The notes: generated by a model not told the origin, from the letters alone. Shown: positions 1 through 6,161, numbered from the stretch's first letter. The stretch is 32,260 nucleotides of DNA from a candidate division WWE3 bacterium GW2011_GWB1_41_6 (GCA_000997355.1 LCBS01000009.1:1-32260); one strand, 5' to 3'. Translations and numbers: made by a program.

Positions 1-1
1 C

Positions 2-97
2 GGTTTCGATCTGACGATCCGCATAGCGAGGGCGGTTTTTCGAAGATTAAGCTTGGTTATATTTTCGGTAAAAGTACCGTTGCTGAAAAAACAATAA
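2..97 (+). CDS. 3' end of an unidentified gene (partial)
   Basis: Frame 2 is open from the left edge to TAA at 95-97, giving 31 codons of a basic, hydrophobic C-terminus that ends in LLKKQ. It stops 17 bases before a terminator-like hairpin, which is why I prefer it. Frame 1 is also open, to a stop at 196-198, but it runs straight through that hairpin. No family can be recognised from so short a tail, and even the strand is uncertain. Confidence 0.25.
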   Translation, partial: GFDLTIRIARAVFRRLSLVIFSVKVPLLKKQ

Positions 98-114
98 ACT
101 ACTTAGATAATACG

Positions 115-150
115 AGCGCTATGGTCCGATACTTGGAAGTAGCGCTTTTT
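115..150 (+). terminator. intrinsic terminator
   Basis: AGCGCTA (115-121) pairs with TAGCGCT (140-146) and a T run follows. A second imperfect copy of the tail (AAAGTAGTGC plus six T, about 152-168) lies just downstream. It would end the gene entering from the left edge. Confidence 0.7.
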
Positions 151-203
151 CAAAGTAGTGCTTTTTTATTTTCTTCAAATTTTGATATTATTCAGTAAAC
201 ATT

Positions 204-887
204 ATGTCTACGAAACCAATTGAATTCTCAAGAATATTTTTGATCTTTTTAGTCTTATTTATCGGGGTGGCAGCGTTATATTATTTCTTTGTCTACAAAG
301 AAAACGGGAGCGCCTCCTCCGGAGTAAATTCTTTTGACGAATGTGCGGAAGCCGGCTATCCAATCCTGGAAACATACCCGCTTCAATGTAAAACGTCCAA
401 AGGAGAAACGTTTGTTCAGGAAGTCCGTGAACCAATAATATCCGAAAGCTGGGAAACATATTTTGGAACAACATTTTCCTTTCAATATCCGGTATCATGG
501 AACCCCCAACCCACCGAACTGACACCAGGCAGTATAACTGAAACCGTTGATCTTGGTATCCCCGGAGTTGAAGTGGACAAAACAATGGGGTATTCAGCTC
601 TTACCGAACTTGAGAAGCCCGACGATGTGGCTGAAGAGTCCACGATCGAACTCGACAATACCTCGGCAGTAAAGTGGATAAGAAAAGGAACGGGTTATGT
701 TTCATACGATTACTACATAACAAAAGAGAACATCTTTAATATTCATGTAACAGTTCCTGAAGAAAATACCGATCTGGAAGACAAACTTGACTATATAATC
801 TCATCGTTGATCTTTTACGAACAGCAGCCCGCCGTTTTAGACAGCAGTGACACTGAGACACAAGAAACAACAGAGCCGGAACTATAA
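204..887 (+). CDS. membrane-anchored protein with Cys-pair motif and PsbP-like domain
   Basis: This 227-residue protein has one N-terminal membrane segment (about residues 10-30), so most of it should lie outside the membrane. After the anchor comes a compact motif with Cys47 and Cys62 (ECAEAGYP then YPLQC), seen in many CPR and archaeal surface proteins. Residues of about 86-210 read like a PsbP-type fold, starting with FGTTFSFQYPVSW, and the C-terminus is Thr/Glu-rich. There is no Shine-Dalgarno sequence. TATTAT at 186-191 lies 12 bases before the ATG, so the leader would be very short. The PsbP-like call is from pattern only. Function is unknown; a surface-exposed adaptor or substrate-binding role is speculative. 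Confidence 0.8.
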   Translation: MSTKPIEFSRIFLIFLVLFIGVAALYYFFVYKENGSASSGVNSFDECAEAGYPILETYPLQCKTSKGETFVQEVREPIISESWETYFGTTFSFQYPVSWNPQPTELTPGSITETVDLGIPGVEVDKTMGYSALTELEKPDDVAEESTIELDNTSAVKWIRKGTGYVSYDYYITKENIFNIHVTVPEENTDLEDKLDYIISSLIFYEQQPAVLDSSDTETQETTEPEL

Positions 888-901
888 AAAATAGCTAGTT
901 T

Positions 902-917
902 TGGTAAAATACTGCCA
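902..917 (+). promoter_or_regulatory. extended -10 promoter of a leaderless gene
   Basis: TGG precedes TAAAAT (905-910), an extended -10, and exactly six bases separate the hexamer from the ATG at 917. For a sigma70-type promoter the predicted +1 is then the A of the start codon. No ribosome binding site is present. Confidence 0.6.
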
Positions 918-1597
918 TGTGCGGGAGATACACATTGATAACACCGGGAAATATTCCCGAAAGATTTTCTACATCAAACACTTTAGCCGAACTAAGCGGT
1001 CCTCCGGACTATATAAGCAAGCCTAATTACAACGCCGCCCCAAGCTTTAACATGCCCGTTGTCACAAGGAATAGCCCTAATAAAATAGAAATAATGAAAT
1101 GGGGATTTATACCACACTGGGCAAAAGACCCTAAGATCGGCTTTAAAATGATCAACGCAAGAGATGACTCTGTTAACAAGAAAGCTTCGTTTAGAACTCC
1201 GTTCAATAAACAGCGCTGTCTTGTACCTGCCAATGGTTTTTATGAGTGGAAAAAAGACGGAACAAATAAAATACCATACTATTTTAAGTTGAAAGACGAA
1301 AGTTTGTTCGCTTTCGCAGGTATGTATGACGTGTGGAAAGACGCTGAAGGGCGCGAGATAAGATCCTACACGATCATCACAACCGGGCCCAATGAAATTA
1401 CCAAACCTGTGCACAACCGCATGCCTGTTATTTTAAAACCGCAGGACGAGGATGTTTGGCTTGATACAGAAACTGAAGAGAAGGTATTGTTAGAACTTTT
1501 ACATCCGTATCCCAAAGACGAAATGACCGCTGCCGTGGTTTCCCCTGAAGTTAATAGTCCCCGTAACAATACTCCGGAGCTTATAAAACCTATCTAG
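917..1597 (+). CDS. yedK: SRAP-domain DNA-protein crosslink protein (YedK/HMCES family)
   Basis: SRAP proteins form a covalent thiazolidine bond with abasic sites in single-stranded DNA and so shield them from breakage. The family signature is complete. Cys2 directly follows the initiator Met (MCGRYTL), which fixes the start at 917. Also present are the Asn of INAR (N80), the Glu of GFYEW (E110) and the His of VHNRMP (H166). Length (226 residues) is normal. The gene stands alone between a surface protein and a small membrane protein. It appears leaderless, with the ATG at the predicted transcription start. Nothing is degenerate, so an active enzyme is expected. Confidence 0.96.
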   Translation: MCGRYTLITPGNIPERFSTSNTLAELSGPPDYISKPNYNAAPSFNMPVVTRNSPNKIEIMKWGFIPHWAKDPKIGFKMINARDDSVNKKASFRTPFNKQRCLVPANGFYEWKKDGTNKIPYYFKLKDESLFAFAGMYDVWKDAEGREIRSYTIITTGPNEITKPVHNRMPVILKPQDEDVWLDTETEEKVLLELLHPYPKDEMTAAVVSPEVNSPRNNTPELIKPI

Positions 1598-1609
1598 AAC
1601 AAACATAGA

Positions 1610-1647
1610 CCTATAGTGTTGACTAGGTGTGGTTTTTGTTGTAAAAT
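1610..1647 (+). promoter_or_regulatory. sigma70-type promoter with upstream CCTATAG box
   Basis: TTGACT (1619-1624), a 17-base spacer and TAAAAT (1642-1647) form a near-consensus promoter. CCTATAG (1610-1616) sits two bases upstream of the -35, as it does at three other promoters in this window. It drives the gene at 1691. Confidence 0.8.
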
Positions 1648-1690
1648 CAAGGCAGATCAAATAAATCAATATCAAATAAGGAGACGAAAA

Positions 1691-2002
1691 ATGATAGCAG
1701 GACTGCTGGCTTGGTTGGTGATTTTGGGGTCAACTATCTTTTTTTACGTGATCCCTGGAAGTATTCTAGTCAAAGTTTTCGAACCCTTCTTTCCATGGCC
1801 ATACTTGGCCTTCGTGCTATGGTTCGTGGTGTTCAGCATCATAGCTGTCGCCATGGGATGGCTCGGAAGCCTGGTAAATGTCCGGGGGACTTTCCCAAAA
1901 CTAATATTTTGGGTTATCTGGCTACTGGCAGCATTCGCTGTTTGGCTCATTTTCATCGGGCCAAGTTTTCTCCTCATGACGTATGCGTTTGGCATGCAGT
2001 GA
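1691..2002 (+). CDS. small polytopic membrane protein
   Basis: This 103-residue, very hydrophobic protein has about three predicted membrane segments (roughly residues 3-24, 37-60 and 71-97) and almost no soluble part. The ATG at 1691 is chosen because AAGGAGACG lies just upstream. The frame can be extended to a GTG at 1616, but that codon is inside the promoter. It is a self-contained unit: promoter at 1610-1647, gene, then a strong terminator at 2021-2057. I recognise no family, and no charged or catalytic motif stands out. The same leader style (AAGGAGACGA) recurs at 3054, 3763 and, on the minus strand, before 12144, which suggests similar expression of these orphan genes. Confidence 0.8.
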   Translation: MIAGLLAWLVILGSTIFFYVIPGSILVKVFEPFFPWPYLAFVLWFVVFSIIAVAMGWLGSLVNVRGTFPKLIFWVIWLLAAFAVWLIFIGPSFLLMTYAFGMQ

Positions 2003-2020
2003 GGCGGAACCAAAAACGCA

Positions 2021-2057
2021 ACACACGGAAATTCTTCCAAGATTCCGTGTGTTTTTT
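2021..2057 (+). terminator. strong intrinsic terminator
   Basis: ACACACGGAA (2021-2030) pairs perfectly with TTCCGTGTGT (2043-2052), followed by a T run. It ends the unit of the gene at 1691. Confidence 0.9.
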
Positions 2058-2115
2058 ATTCATTTTGTTTAACCCGTTTATGCGTTATAATCTGAATAGT
2101 TGCCCAACATATTTT

Positions 2116-2202
2116 GGAGGGTTGGCAGAGTGGTAATGCGGCGGCTTGCTAAGCCGTGACGGTTAATACCGTCCACAGGTTCGAATCCTGTACCCTCCGC
2201 CA
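2116..2202 (+). tRNA. tRNA-Ser (anticodon GCT)
   Basis: The acceptor GGAGGGT (2116-2122) pairs with ACCCTCC (2192-2198), followed by discriminator G and an encoded CCA (2200-2202). The anticodon loop TTGCTAA holds GCT at 2148-2150, which reads AGC/AGU serine codons. The long variable arm (GACGGTTAATACCGTC) is the class II hallmark of tRNA-Ser. The T arm has the usual GGTTCGAATCC. The 3' end lies only 11 bases from the next start codon. Confidence 0.97.
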
Positions 2203-2213
2203 GCGGAAAAACT

Positions 2214-2798
2214 ATGAAACTGACCGACGTAACAAACTACATGGGAATTACGAACGTTAAACAGCCCGAACCGCCTGTTGAAGAGGAATTTCACCTCGAA
2301 GACCAAGCTCCAAAAGAAGTTTACTTAAGCTGGAATGAGGCCAACCGTCCTGAAAAAAAGCCGATGAATCACAGGTTTGTACGCACGTTCACGGTTATTG
2401 GCATAGTCATAGCGCTATTCCTTGCCATCATGGGAGAGTTCTTTCTGATACTGCTAATTGCAAGCATAATATTTATCAGCTACGCGCTCTCAATCACACC
2501 ACCCGAATCAATTAAATATGAGGTCTCCAGCCACGGACTGGAAGTCGCTGACAAAATCTATCACTGGCGGGAACTTAAACATTTCTTTATAACGGCACGA
2601 ACCGAAAGGGAAATGCTCGCTGTGGATACAAAAGAAAGACTGCCTGGAAGACTGTTCGTAGTATTTAACCACACTGACAAAGAACGCCTGATCGAAATAT
2701 TTTCACAGCATTTACCCCATATTAAAGAAGAGCCTATGAACGTGGCTGACAAAGCCATGTATTCCTTAATGGATAAACTGAACTTTGAAGATCGGTAA
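2214..2798 (+). CDS. CPR-type membrane protein with a two-helix hairpin and C-terminal PH-like region
   Basis: The 194-residue protein starts with about 55 acidic, proline-containing residues. A hydrophobic hairpin follows (about 58-75 and 76-95), then a cytoplasmic domain of about 95 residues with alternating strands (IKYEVSSHGLEV, IYHWRELKHFFI, GRLFVVFNHTDKERLIEIF). That layout resembles YcxB/bPH-type membrane proteins common in CPR genomes, but the resemblance is by pattern only. The ATG at 2214 is 11 bases after the CCA of tRNA-Ser, and neither a promoter nor a Shine-Dalgarno sequence fits in between. The message is therefore probably made together with the tRNA and freed by tRNA 3'-end processing. 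Function is unknown. Confidence 0.8.
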   Translation: MKLTDVTNYMGITNVKQPEPPVEEEFHLEDQAPKEVYLSWNEANRPEKKPMNHRFVRTFTVIGIVIALFLAIMGEFFLILLIASIIFISYALSITPPESIKYEVSSHGLEVADKIYHWRELKHFFITARTEREMLAVDTKERLPGRLFVVFNHTDKERLIEIFSQHLPHIKEEPMNVADKAMYSLMDKLNFEDR

Positions 2799-2835
2799 CT
2801 TTCTACTTCCCCCAGGATTTTCCGTTAATTAATAG

Positions 2836-2841
2836 TATAAT
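2836..2841 (+). promoter_or_regulatory. -10 element of the tRNA-Arg gene
   Basis: A perfect TATAAT lies 21 bases before the mature tRNA 5' end. No good -35 is found 17 bases upstream. Confidence 0.5.
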
Positions 2842-2862
2842 GTGGATGTTTTGAACATGCGT

Positions 2863-2938
2863 GTGCCCGTAGTTCAGAGGATAGAACGCGACGTTGCGGA
2901 CGTCGAAGTCGGGGGTTCGAGTCCCTCCGGGCACACCA
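2863..2938 (+). tRNA. tRNA-Arg (anticodon GCG)
   Basis: GTGCCCG (2863-2869) pairs with CGGGCAC (2928-2934), followed by discriminator A and an encoded CCA (2936-2938). The anticodon stem CGACG/CGTCG closes the loop TTGCGGA, placing GCG at 2896-2898. The D loop carries GGA with an A20-like residue, an arginine identity feature. Most bacteria read CGN codons with an ACG anticodon converted to inosine, so a genomic GCG anticodon is unusual. Confidence 0.95.
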
Positions 2939-2942
2939 CTAC

Positions 2943-2981
2943 CCTATAGTATTTGACTTTTGGTTCGAAATACAATATAAT
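2943..2981 (+). promoter_or_regulatory. consensus sigma70-type promoter with CCTATAG box
   Basis: TTGACT (2953-2958), a 17-base spacer and TATAAT (2976-2981) are close to ideal. CCTATAG (2943-2949) sits three bases upstream of the -35. It begins only five bases after the tRNA-Arg CCA and drives the gene at 3068. Confidence 0.85.
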
Positions 2982-3002
2982 ACAAACATTGATAATTCAT
3001 CC

Positions 3003-3060
3003 TGTGGTCTATAGCGAGATGCTGACCACAAACAAGTCGTAGCGAGATGCTACAAGGAGA
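3003..3060 (+). promoter_or_regulatory. structured leader: two hairpins with the same GAGAT loop ending at the RBS
   Basis: Hairpin 1 pairs TGTGGTC (3003-3009) with GACCACA (3024-3030) and has an inner AGC/GCT stem. Hairpin 2 pairs GTAGC (3039-3043) with GCTAC (3049-3053). Both present the identical loop GAGAT on an AGC/GCT stem, from the repeated 11-mer AGCGAGATGCT. The second hairpin abuts the Shine-Dalgarno AAGGAGA (3054-3060). Confidence 0.65.
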
Positions 3061-3067
3061 CGATCTG

Positions 3068-3517
3068 ATGGCACGGAATTTGAATCAACTCTTTTTGGCT
3101 GCGCTTAAGGAAGAATTTCCTTTCCTCAAAGCATGGAACCCTCAAGTTTATAACACGGCAGAACGCCCTGTTACCTTCGAGGTTAAACGCACTCTGGAAC
3201 CTACCGCCACATTCCACCTGGAGTACGGTCGGTACAACAATGATGTAGACGGTAGCTACACCTGTGGTATTACTGGTGTAGGTATTTCGGACGGCGAAAA
3301 CTGGAAGTGGATTGCCCTTGAAGAAGGGGCCACCGCTTTGTCAGATGTGATTCGCCCCGACACGCGGTTCATGTTGACCGAGCACGCCTACCGCAGCATG
3401 CTGGTTTACAACAACCCGGGCAGCATTTCTTTTACCCTCTATAAGGTCGTTCCAACAGGCGCGGTTATTGAGGGGGAAAAGAACGCTGCTGCGCGAATGA
3501 AAGCCGAACTGGCGTAG
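3068..3517 (+). CDS. orphan soluble protein, unknown function
   Basis: The 149-residue protein has no membrane segment or signal peptide and only one Cys. Predicted structure is an N-terminal helix (residues 3-17), a middle stretch of strands with aromatic and Gly residues (FHLEYGRYNN, GVGISDGENWKWIAL) and a C-terminal helix (about 137-149). I recognise no family. The ATG at 3068 is preferred over the upstream ATG at 3047 because AAGGAGA (3054-3060) lies between them; 3047 is inside a leader hairpin. The gene has its own promoter, an elaborate leader and a large downstream hairpin, so it looks independently regulated at the RNA level. Confidence 0.8.
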   Translation: MARNLNQLFLAALKEEFPFLKAWNPQVYNTAERPVTFEVKRTLEPTATFHLEYGRYNNDVDGSYTCGITGVGISDGENWKWIALEEGATALSDVIRPDTRFMLTEHAYRSMLVYNNPGSISFTLYKVVPTGAVIEGEKNAAARMKAELA

Positions 3518-3536
3518 CTGCAGGACTAGTCTCTCG

Positions 3537-3573
3537 CCGCCAAATTGAGGTTGGAAAACTGACTATTTGGCGG
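3537..3573 (+). repeat. inverted repeat after the gene at 3068
   Basis: CCGCCAAAT (3537-3545) pairs with ATTTGGCGG (3565-3573) around a 19-base loop. No T run follows, so it is unlikely to be a terminator by itself. It could stabilise the mRNA 3' end or bind a protein. Confidence 0.55.
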
Positions 3574-3604
3574 AAACCTAAGGTAATCATCACAAATGGT
3601 TGAC

Positions 3605-3650
3605 TTAGGACAAGCAACCACCTCAAAAAGGTGGTTTTTTGTTGTCCTAA
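3605..3650 (+). terminator. nested hairpin terminator
   Basis: AACCACCT (3616-3623) pairs with AGGTGGTT (3629-3636) and runs into a T tract. An outer stem TTAGGACAA (3605-3613) with TTGTCCTAA (3642-3650) encloses it. The outer stem closes only after the T tract, so the terminator sits inside a longer hairpin. Confidence 0.85.
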
Positions 3651-3659
3651 AGGTACCTG

Positions 3660-3680
3660 CCACGTCCCGTAAGGCACGCC
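3660..3680 (+). repeat. intergenic repeat CCAC..TAAGGCACGCC, copy 1
   Basis: CCACGTCCCGTAAGGCACGCC lies ten bases after the terminator of the gene at 3068. Related copies follow the terminators at 4187 and 4837. The intergenic stretch around it (3518-3774) holds no other gene. Confidence 0.5.
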
Positions 3681-3774
3681 AATGGGACACGAACTAGTGT
3701 TTTCCCTTCACTACAACATCTAGACTAGCAAATATGGTATTATTCTTTTCAAAATGTGATATAAGGAGACGAAT

Positions 3775-4131
3775 GTGAAAACACCTAAAGTTCTTTGGGT
3801 AGATCCCGACCACCTCTGGGCTTGGATTATAACCATTAACTTACTTAGAGAACGTTATGGATTTAAAATCACAACTTTAGATATATTTTTACGTAAAGTT
3901 ATTATCCATAACTGCAAGGATAAAGATGTGGTTATAATTCACAGCGGTACACTGACACCGCATCCACAACTAAAATCCATACTGGAAGAAATCAAACAAG
4001 TTTACCCGAGTATCAAAGTAGGTTTGGAAACTAATAGCGTAATCGGATCGGTACAGCACCTTATCGATTTTTATATTCATAAACTAATACCAGTTAGGGA
4101 GATTGCGGAGCTTATTAAATACTATATCTAG
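3775..4131 (+). CDS. receiver-like (CheY-fold) orphan protein lacking the phospho-acceptor Asp
   Basis: The 118 residues follow the response-regulator receiver pattern: KVLWVDPDH at the N-terminus (acidic pair near D10/D12), a hydrophobic strand VVIIHSGT, a later strand KVGLETN with Thr86, and a conserved-type Lys103. The phospho-acceptor Asp expected at the end of strand 3 is His56, so phosphotransfer signalling is unlikely. There is no output domain and no kinase nearby. The start is GTG at 3775, with AAGGAGACG just upstream; the overlapping ATG at 3773 runs into TGA at once. A perfect 14-bp terminator follows. The gene at 4390 has the same substitution. I infer a non-phosphorylated protein-binding role. 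Confidence 0.75.
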   Translation: MKTPKVLWVDPDHLWAWIITINLLRERYGFKITTLDIFLRKVIIHNCKDKDVVIIHSGTLTPHPQLKSILEEIKQVYPSIKVGLETNSVIGSVQHLIDFYIHKLIPVREIAELIKYYI

Positions 4132-4136
4132 CTATT

Positions 4137-4176
4137 AAAAGACCTTACTTCTGTATCATAAAGTAAGGTCTTTTTT
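4137..4176 (+). terminator. strong intrinsic terminator
   Basis: AAAAGACCTTACTT (4137-4150) pairs with AAGTAAGGTCTTTT (4161-4174) and continues into T residues. It ends the unit of the gene at 3775. Confidence 0.92.
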
Positions 4177-4186
4177 ACAATATTTC

Positions 4187-4210
4187 CCACTACAACCCAT
4201 AAGGCACACC
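4187..4210 (+). repeat. intergenic repeat, copy 2
   Basis: CCAC, then ACAACCCATAAGGCACACC, matches copies at 3660 and 4837 in CCAC and in TAA-R-GCAC-R-CC. Its GGCACACCA equals the last nine bases of the tRNA-Arg gene. The rest of 4211-4389 holds only a weak -10 (TAAAAT, 4346-4351) for the next gene. Confidence 0.5.
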
Positions 4211-4389
4211 ATTGAAACCTGCTGTGTCTGGCACTGGCAAATCCTTACAAAACACCGTCTGAACCGTTCCTAACTTAAGCAGTTACCGTATTATTTATTT
4301 CAGGCAAGAAACGGCTGAAAACGGGTCGTTTTTTGTTTTGAATGTTAAAATATCTCCAGATCTGAAATAAAGTAAAAGGAGAGAAACTG

Positions 4390-4749
4390 ATGGCAAAGGT
4401 TTTAATAATCGAAGATAAAAACAATCATGATGTTGTGGAGTCTTTAAAACCTTACTTAGAACATAGGGGACATCGAATAGAAATTGGGTTTTGGGACGGG
4501 GCAGACCTTGTGAGAGGTCTTAGAACAGACACGTTTGTAGGTAGACATAACCCGGAAATATTGTTGATTCACTTTGGCACTCACAATAGTATTAAAGGCG
4601 CGAAAGTGGTTCTAACAAGGCTAAAAAGGATACATCCCAAGATAAAGATTATAGTTGTTACATGCATTGATCCGGAGGAACTTATCGAAGACGTGTCTAC
4701 GATAGAAAAACCATTTGATTTGGACCTGTTCTTAAAACTCCTTAAGTAA
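4390..4749 (+). CDS. receiver-like orphan protein, acceptor Asp replaced by His
   Basis: This 119-residue protein is an even clearer CheY-like fold than its neighbour: KVLIIEDKNN (E8/D9), strand 3 EILLIHFGTH, strand 4 IKIIVVT with Thr91, and EKPFDLDLF with Lys107-Pro108. Acid pocket, Thr and Lys are kept, but the phospho-acceptor position is His61. The local motif I-H-x-G-T is shared with the protein at 3775, so they are probably paralogues. AAGGAGAG lies eight bases before the ATG. A weak TAAAAT (4346-4351) may be its -10. It has no output domain. A phosphate-independent switch or adaptor is the simplest guess. Confidence 0.8.
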   Translation: MAKVLIIEDKNNHDVVESLKPYLEHRGHRIEIGFWDGADLVRGLRTDTFVGRHNPEILLIHFGTHNSIKGAKVVLTRLKRIHPKIKIIVVTCIDPEELIEDVSTIEKPFDLDLFLKLLK

Positions 4750-4782
4750 AATGTTTGGAAACAAAATATAAGAACAGACAGC

Positions 4783-4816
4783 ACAGCCTTCCATAATAAA
4801 AACTATGGCAGGCTGT
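4783..4816 (+). terminator. hairpin after the gene at 4390
   Basis: ACAGCCT (4783-4789) pairs with AGGCTGT (4810-4816), and CCATA (4791-4795) pairs with TATGG (4804-4808) inside it. The T run is poor, so termination may be partial. Confidence 0.6.
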
Positions 4817-4836
4817 AATATTTCCAACAATCTCCG

Positions 4837-4857
4837 CCACATCCTATAAAGCACGCC
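4837..4857 (+). repeat. intergenic repeat, copy 3
   Basis: CCACATCCTATAAAGCACGCC is the third member of the set at 3660 and 4187. Like them it follows a terminator hairpin, here by about 20 bases. Confidence 0.5.
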
Positions 4858-4863
4858 TCAACC

Positions 4864-4901
4864 TAAAATAAAAACCGCACACGATGTTACATATGTGCGG
4901 T
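4864..4901 (-). terminator. intrinsic terminator of the YkgJ-like gene
   Basis: On the minus strand ACCGCACA/TGTGCGGT (4894-4901 with 4874-4881) forms an 8-bp stem followed by TTTTATTTT. It ends the gene at 4909-5439. Confidence 0.85.
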
Positions 4902-4908
4902 CACGCTA

Positions 4909-5439
4909 TTAAACCTCTCTCAATATAGCTTCGGATACAGTTTCCGCGGCGTACGTCATCCACCACCTAAAATATTGGTTATGTGCCCAAGCAATTTCAT
5001 AAGGAACAACTACGCCTCTATCTGCCAATTCCTCATGACAGTCGGGGCACATTGACGACGTTCCTCCCCGAAACGTTATGCCCATACGACGTTCTAGCAG
5101 ACCTTCCTGGGATGAGGAAGGCATAACACCAGCACCGGTCCACATACAAACAAGCGGTCTATCCGGATATATCAGACACGCTCCGTTAGCTAACAGCGGA
5201 CAGGACCCAAGCATTCCTTTAACTGCTTTCTTTGCCCTGTTTCTTATTTGTTTTTGGACTGGCCGGGGCAACTTCTTAAGCACCTTCTTTATTAAGTCTC
5301 CATCAGACTGACTAATCTTAAACTCAACGTTCCTGCAACACTTAGCCTTTCCTTTTCTGCAGGGATGTTCTGTAACTGATCTGAAAAAAGCACCGGAAAG
5401 ACGTAAGGCAATTCTACGCAATTCTGTGTAATCGGCCAT
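4909..5439 (-). CDS. YkgJ-family Cys-rich (CxxCxxCC-type) metal-binding protein
   Basis: The 176-residue protein has the cysteine layout of the YkgJ / zinc- or iron-chelating domain family: Cys27, Cys34-Cys35, Cys80, Cys88 and Cys98 (CPLLANGACLIYPDRPLVC), plus a C-terminal CPDC pair (131/134). Family members probably bind a metal or Fe-S centre; the reaction is unknown. The ATG at 5439 is chosen because GGAGGG lies five bases upstream. The frame extends ten codons further, but that would place the ribosome binding site inside the gene. A minus-strand TTGAAC and TAAGAT, 17 bases apart, lie upstream. The gene faces the surrounding orphan genes and has its own terminator. Confidence 0.85.
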   Translation of the reverse strand: MADYTELRRIALRLSGAFFRSVTEHPCRKGKAKCCRNVEFKISQSDGDLIKKVLKKLPRPVQKQIRNRAKKAVKGMLGSCPLLANGACLIYPDRPLVCMWTGAGVMPSSSQEGLLERRMGITFRGGTSSMCPDCHEELADRGVVVPYEIAWAHNQYFRWWMTYAAETVSEAILREV

Positions 5440-5541
5440 TGTACCCTCCATTTCTTCAAGTTGCGTCACATCTTATACTTATATGGAAATAAGTTCAACC
5501 ATTTTCTACTCACTGCACAGCACAGCCTGAACAATCCAACC

Positions 5542-5579
5542 CCATAGCCTTTGACCGTTTTTCCTTTCTACGATAGAAT
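5542..5579 (+). promoter_or_regulatory. promoter with upstream CCATAG box
   Basis: TTGACC (5551-5556), a 17-base spacer and TAGAAT (5574-5579). CCATAG (5542-5547), a one-base-shorter form of CCTATAG, sits three bases upstream of the -35. It drives 5618 and probably 5854. Confidence 0.7.
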
Positions 5580-5617
5580 ACCATCACTCAAATCACACGA
5601 AAAGAAGGGAGACTGGT

Positions 5618-5830
5618 ATGAAAAAACAGAGGCACAGGTACACGGTAGTGTTTTCCAGTAAGACATGGGATATTATTAAAAAAGTCGCCGATAACGAGGA
5701 ATGGTCTTTTGTTGCTGTCATCGAGGCAAGCGTGATTATGTTTTATAAAATATATGTGGCCTTGAAACAGAAAAAACCGGTAATTATTGACGGCAAACAT
5801 ATACTATCTCCATTCATTTCCAACGACTAA
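5618..5830 (+). CDS. small ribbon-helix-helix-like protein (candidate DNA-binding regulator)
   Basis: The 70-residue basic protein fits the ribbon-helix-helix plan: a strand RYTVVFSS (residues 7-14), helix 1 from KTWDIIKKVADN, a turn with EEWS, and helix 2 beginning FVAVIEASVIMFYKI. RHH proteins dimerise and insert the N-terminal strand into the DNA major groove, usually as autorepressors. About 20 residues follow the core and end in a hydrophobic tail. AAGGGAG lies just upstream of the ATG. The next gene starts 23 bases after the stop, so the two are likely one transcript. The RHH call is from pattern; no toxin partner is evident. Confidence 0.65.
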   Translation: MKKQRHRYTVVFSSKTWDIIKKVADNEEWSFVAVIEASVIMFYKIYVALKQKKPVIIDGKHILSPFISND

Positions 5831-5853
5831 TTTATCTAAAAAGGAGAAAGGAC

Positions 5854-6123
5854 ATGCCCCCATTCAAGGGAGCCTTCGGGCGGGAGTTTTGGGTCAAAAG
5901 GATCAGATGGATGTTGTGGGGATGGGTTGGAACTTTCCTCACAATATGCGGCATAATATTCTACGGATGGTTATCTAACCCCAACCGCCGACCTTTTTTT
6001 GAAGGCGCTGATATTGGCGGGATCTCCATGCTCCTGGCTACGTTCCTTGTTTTATCAGCCTTGCTGGGAGGGGCAATTGCGCTGCAACTATATGACGAAT
6101 TTCATCCCAGCGTCCTTGATTAG
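5854..6123 (+). CDS. small two-helix membrane protein
   Basis: This 89-residue protein has two predicted membrane helices (about residues 20-40 and 55-78) with a loop containing NPNRRPFFEG. AAAAAGGAGAAAGG precedes the ATG, supporting this start over an overlapping frame from 5787. It follows the RHH-like gene by 23 bases and a terminator follows, so the pair forms a small operon. No family is recognised. A small regulator next to a small membrane protein is a common arrangement, but there is no evidence that they form a toxin-antitoxin pair. Confidence 0.75.
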   Translation: MPPFKGAFGREFWVKRIRWMLWGWVGTFLTICGIIFYGWLSNPNRRPFFEGADIGGISMLLATFLVLSALLGGAIALQLYDEFHPSVLD

Positions 6124-6161
6124 TGATCAAAATTATCGGGTCTTTCAGGCAGTAAATTTCA

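Noticed and set aside
1616-1690. N-terminal extension of the small membrane protein to GTG 1616
   Set aside because: The extension overlaps the TTGACT-17-TAAAAT promoter, and the good ribosome site precedes ATG 1691.
2915-4210. tRNA-Arg 3' end duplicated as an integration scar
   Set aside because: Only GGCACACCA (nine bases) recurs at 4202; a real attachment duplication would normally be longer.
3655-4860. Integron-type attC sites between the small genes
   Set aside because: No RYYYAAC/GTTRRRY pairs, and each unit has its own promoter and terminator, unlike integron cassettes.
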